A DNA stretch of 64,000 bases from Argopecten irradians (Eukaryota > Mollusca > Bivalvia > Pectinida > Pectinidae). Shown here piece by piece: positions 63,777-64,000 of this stretch. A program made the position numbers and the translations under genes. The stretch lies in assembly GCF_041381155.1 (NCBI RefSeq), contig NC_091149.1, positions 8,386,609-8,450,608 of the forward strand, given 5' to 3'. Below the pieces are notes generated by a model. The model was given only the letters and a program-made list of their open reading frames with translations. It did not search any database and was not told where the DNA came from. Each line of letters starts with the position of its first letter. Within the stretch, counting starts at the first letter, position 1.

Positions 63777-64000
63777 GAAGTAATTTTACTGATTAATACA
63801 TCGCTATTATACATAATTACTAAGTCAGTTAGTATACATTTACTGATTAAGTCATTGCTATAATGCAATATGAACAATCGAGTTACCTCCCTTACAACGA
63901 GTCTGTGCTAGTAATGATGGATCTGAAATAGGAGTTATTTCCCTTATAACGGACATTTCTTTCTTTTTCAAATTCATTACTGTGTTGTAGTATTTTACCT
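63777..64000. other. Right window edge
   Basis: Two phrases of the molluscan motif (GAGTTACCTCCCTTA at about 63880, GAGTTATTTCCCTTA at about 63931). No gene seen. Confidence 0.4.

Overview
The window looks like nuclear DNA of a bivalve mollusc (perhaps scallop-like; the genus is inference). It is AT-rich, its genes have many small exons, GT-AG introns and no operons, and it is full of short inverted-repeat elements, minisatellites and the short motif AAGGGAGATAAC that is frequent in molluscan DNA. No CRISPR array, bacterial gene or retrovirus-like element was seen.

Layout. Positions 1-2440: a TTAA-flanked MITE, a decayed LINE and, at 2080-2116 on the minus strand, what looks like the first coding exon of a gene running off the left edge. 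Positions 2563-4150 (+): METTL21A, an HSP70 lysine methyltransferase, in three exons, sharing a short divergent promoter with the minus-strand gene. Positions 5040-5935: a degenerate tandem repeat. Positions 7450-38955 (+): ODAD2 (ARMC4), an outer dynein arm docking complex subunit, in one non-coding and 20 coding exons (1081 residues predicted). Its introns hold most of the repeats, including a 65-bp satellite of about 44 copies. Positions 38956-50250: intergenic DNA with MITEs, a tRNA-derived SINE and one decayed coding-like patch. Positions 51587-58759 (-): a CD63-like tetraspanin in five exons (228 residues). Positions 59000-64000: a LINE 3' end, a tRNA-Arg(UCG) gene, retroelement tails and a fourth copy of the TTAA-flanked MITE.

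The three main genes have unrelated jobs: chaperone methylation, ciliary dynein docking, and endosomal or cell-surface membrane organisation. RFX-type X-box motifs lie before ODAD2 and inside the METTL21A divergent promoter, so the unidentified minus-strand gene may also be ciliary. The most unusual theme is tandem repetition touching exon borders. Arrays copy or mimic splice signals at ODAD2 exons 11, 18 and 20 and at tetraspanin exon 3. ODAD2 exon 18 is a 42-bp acidic microexon without a counterpart in the human protein as I recall it, and it sits just after an array of acceptor-like units.
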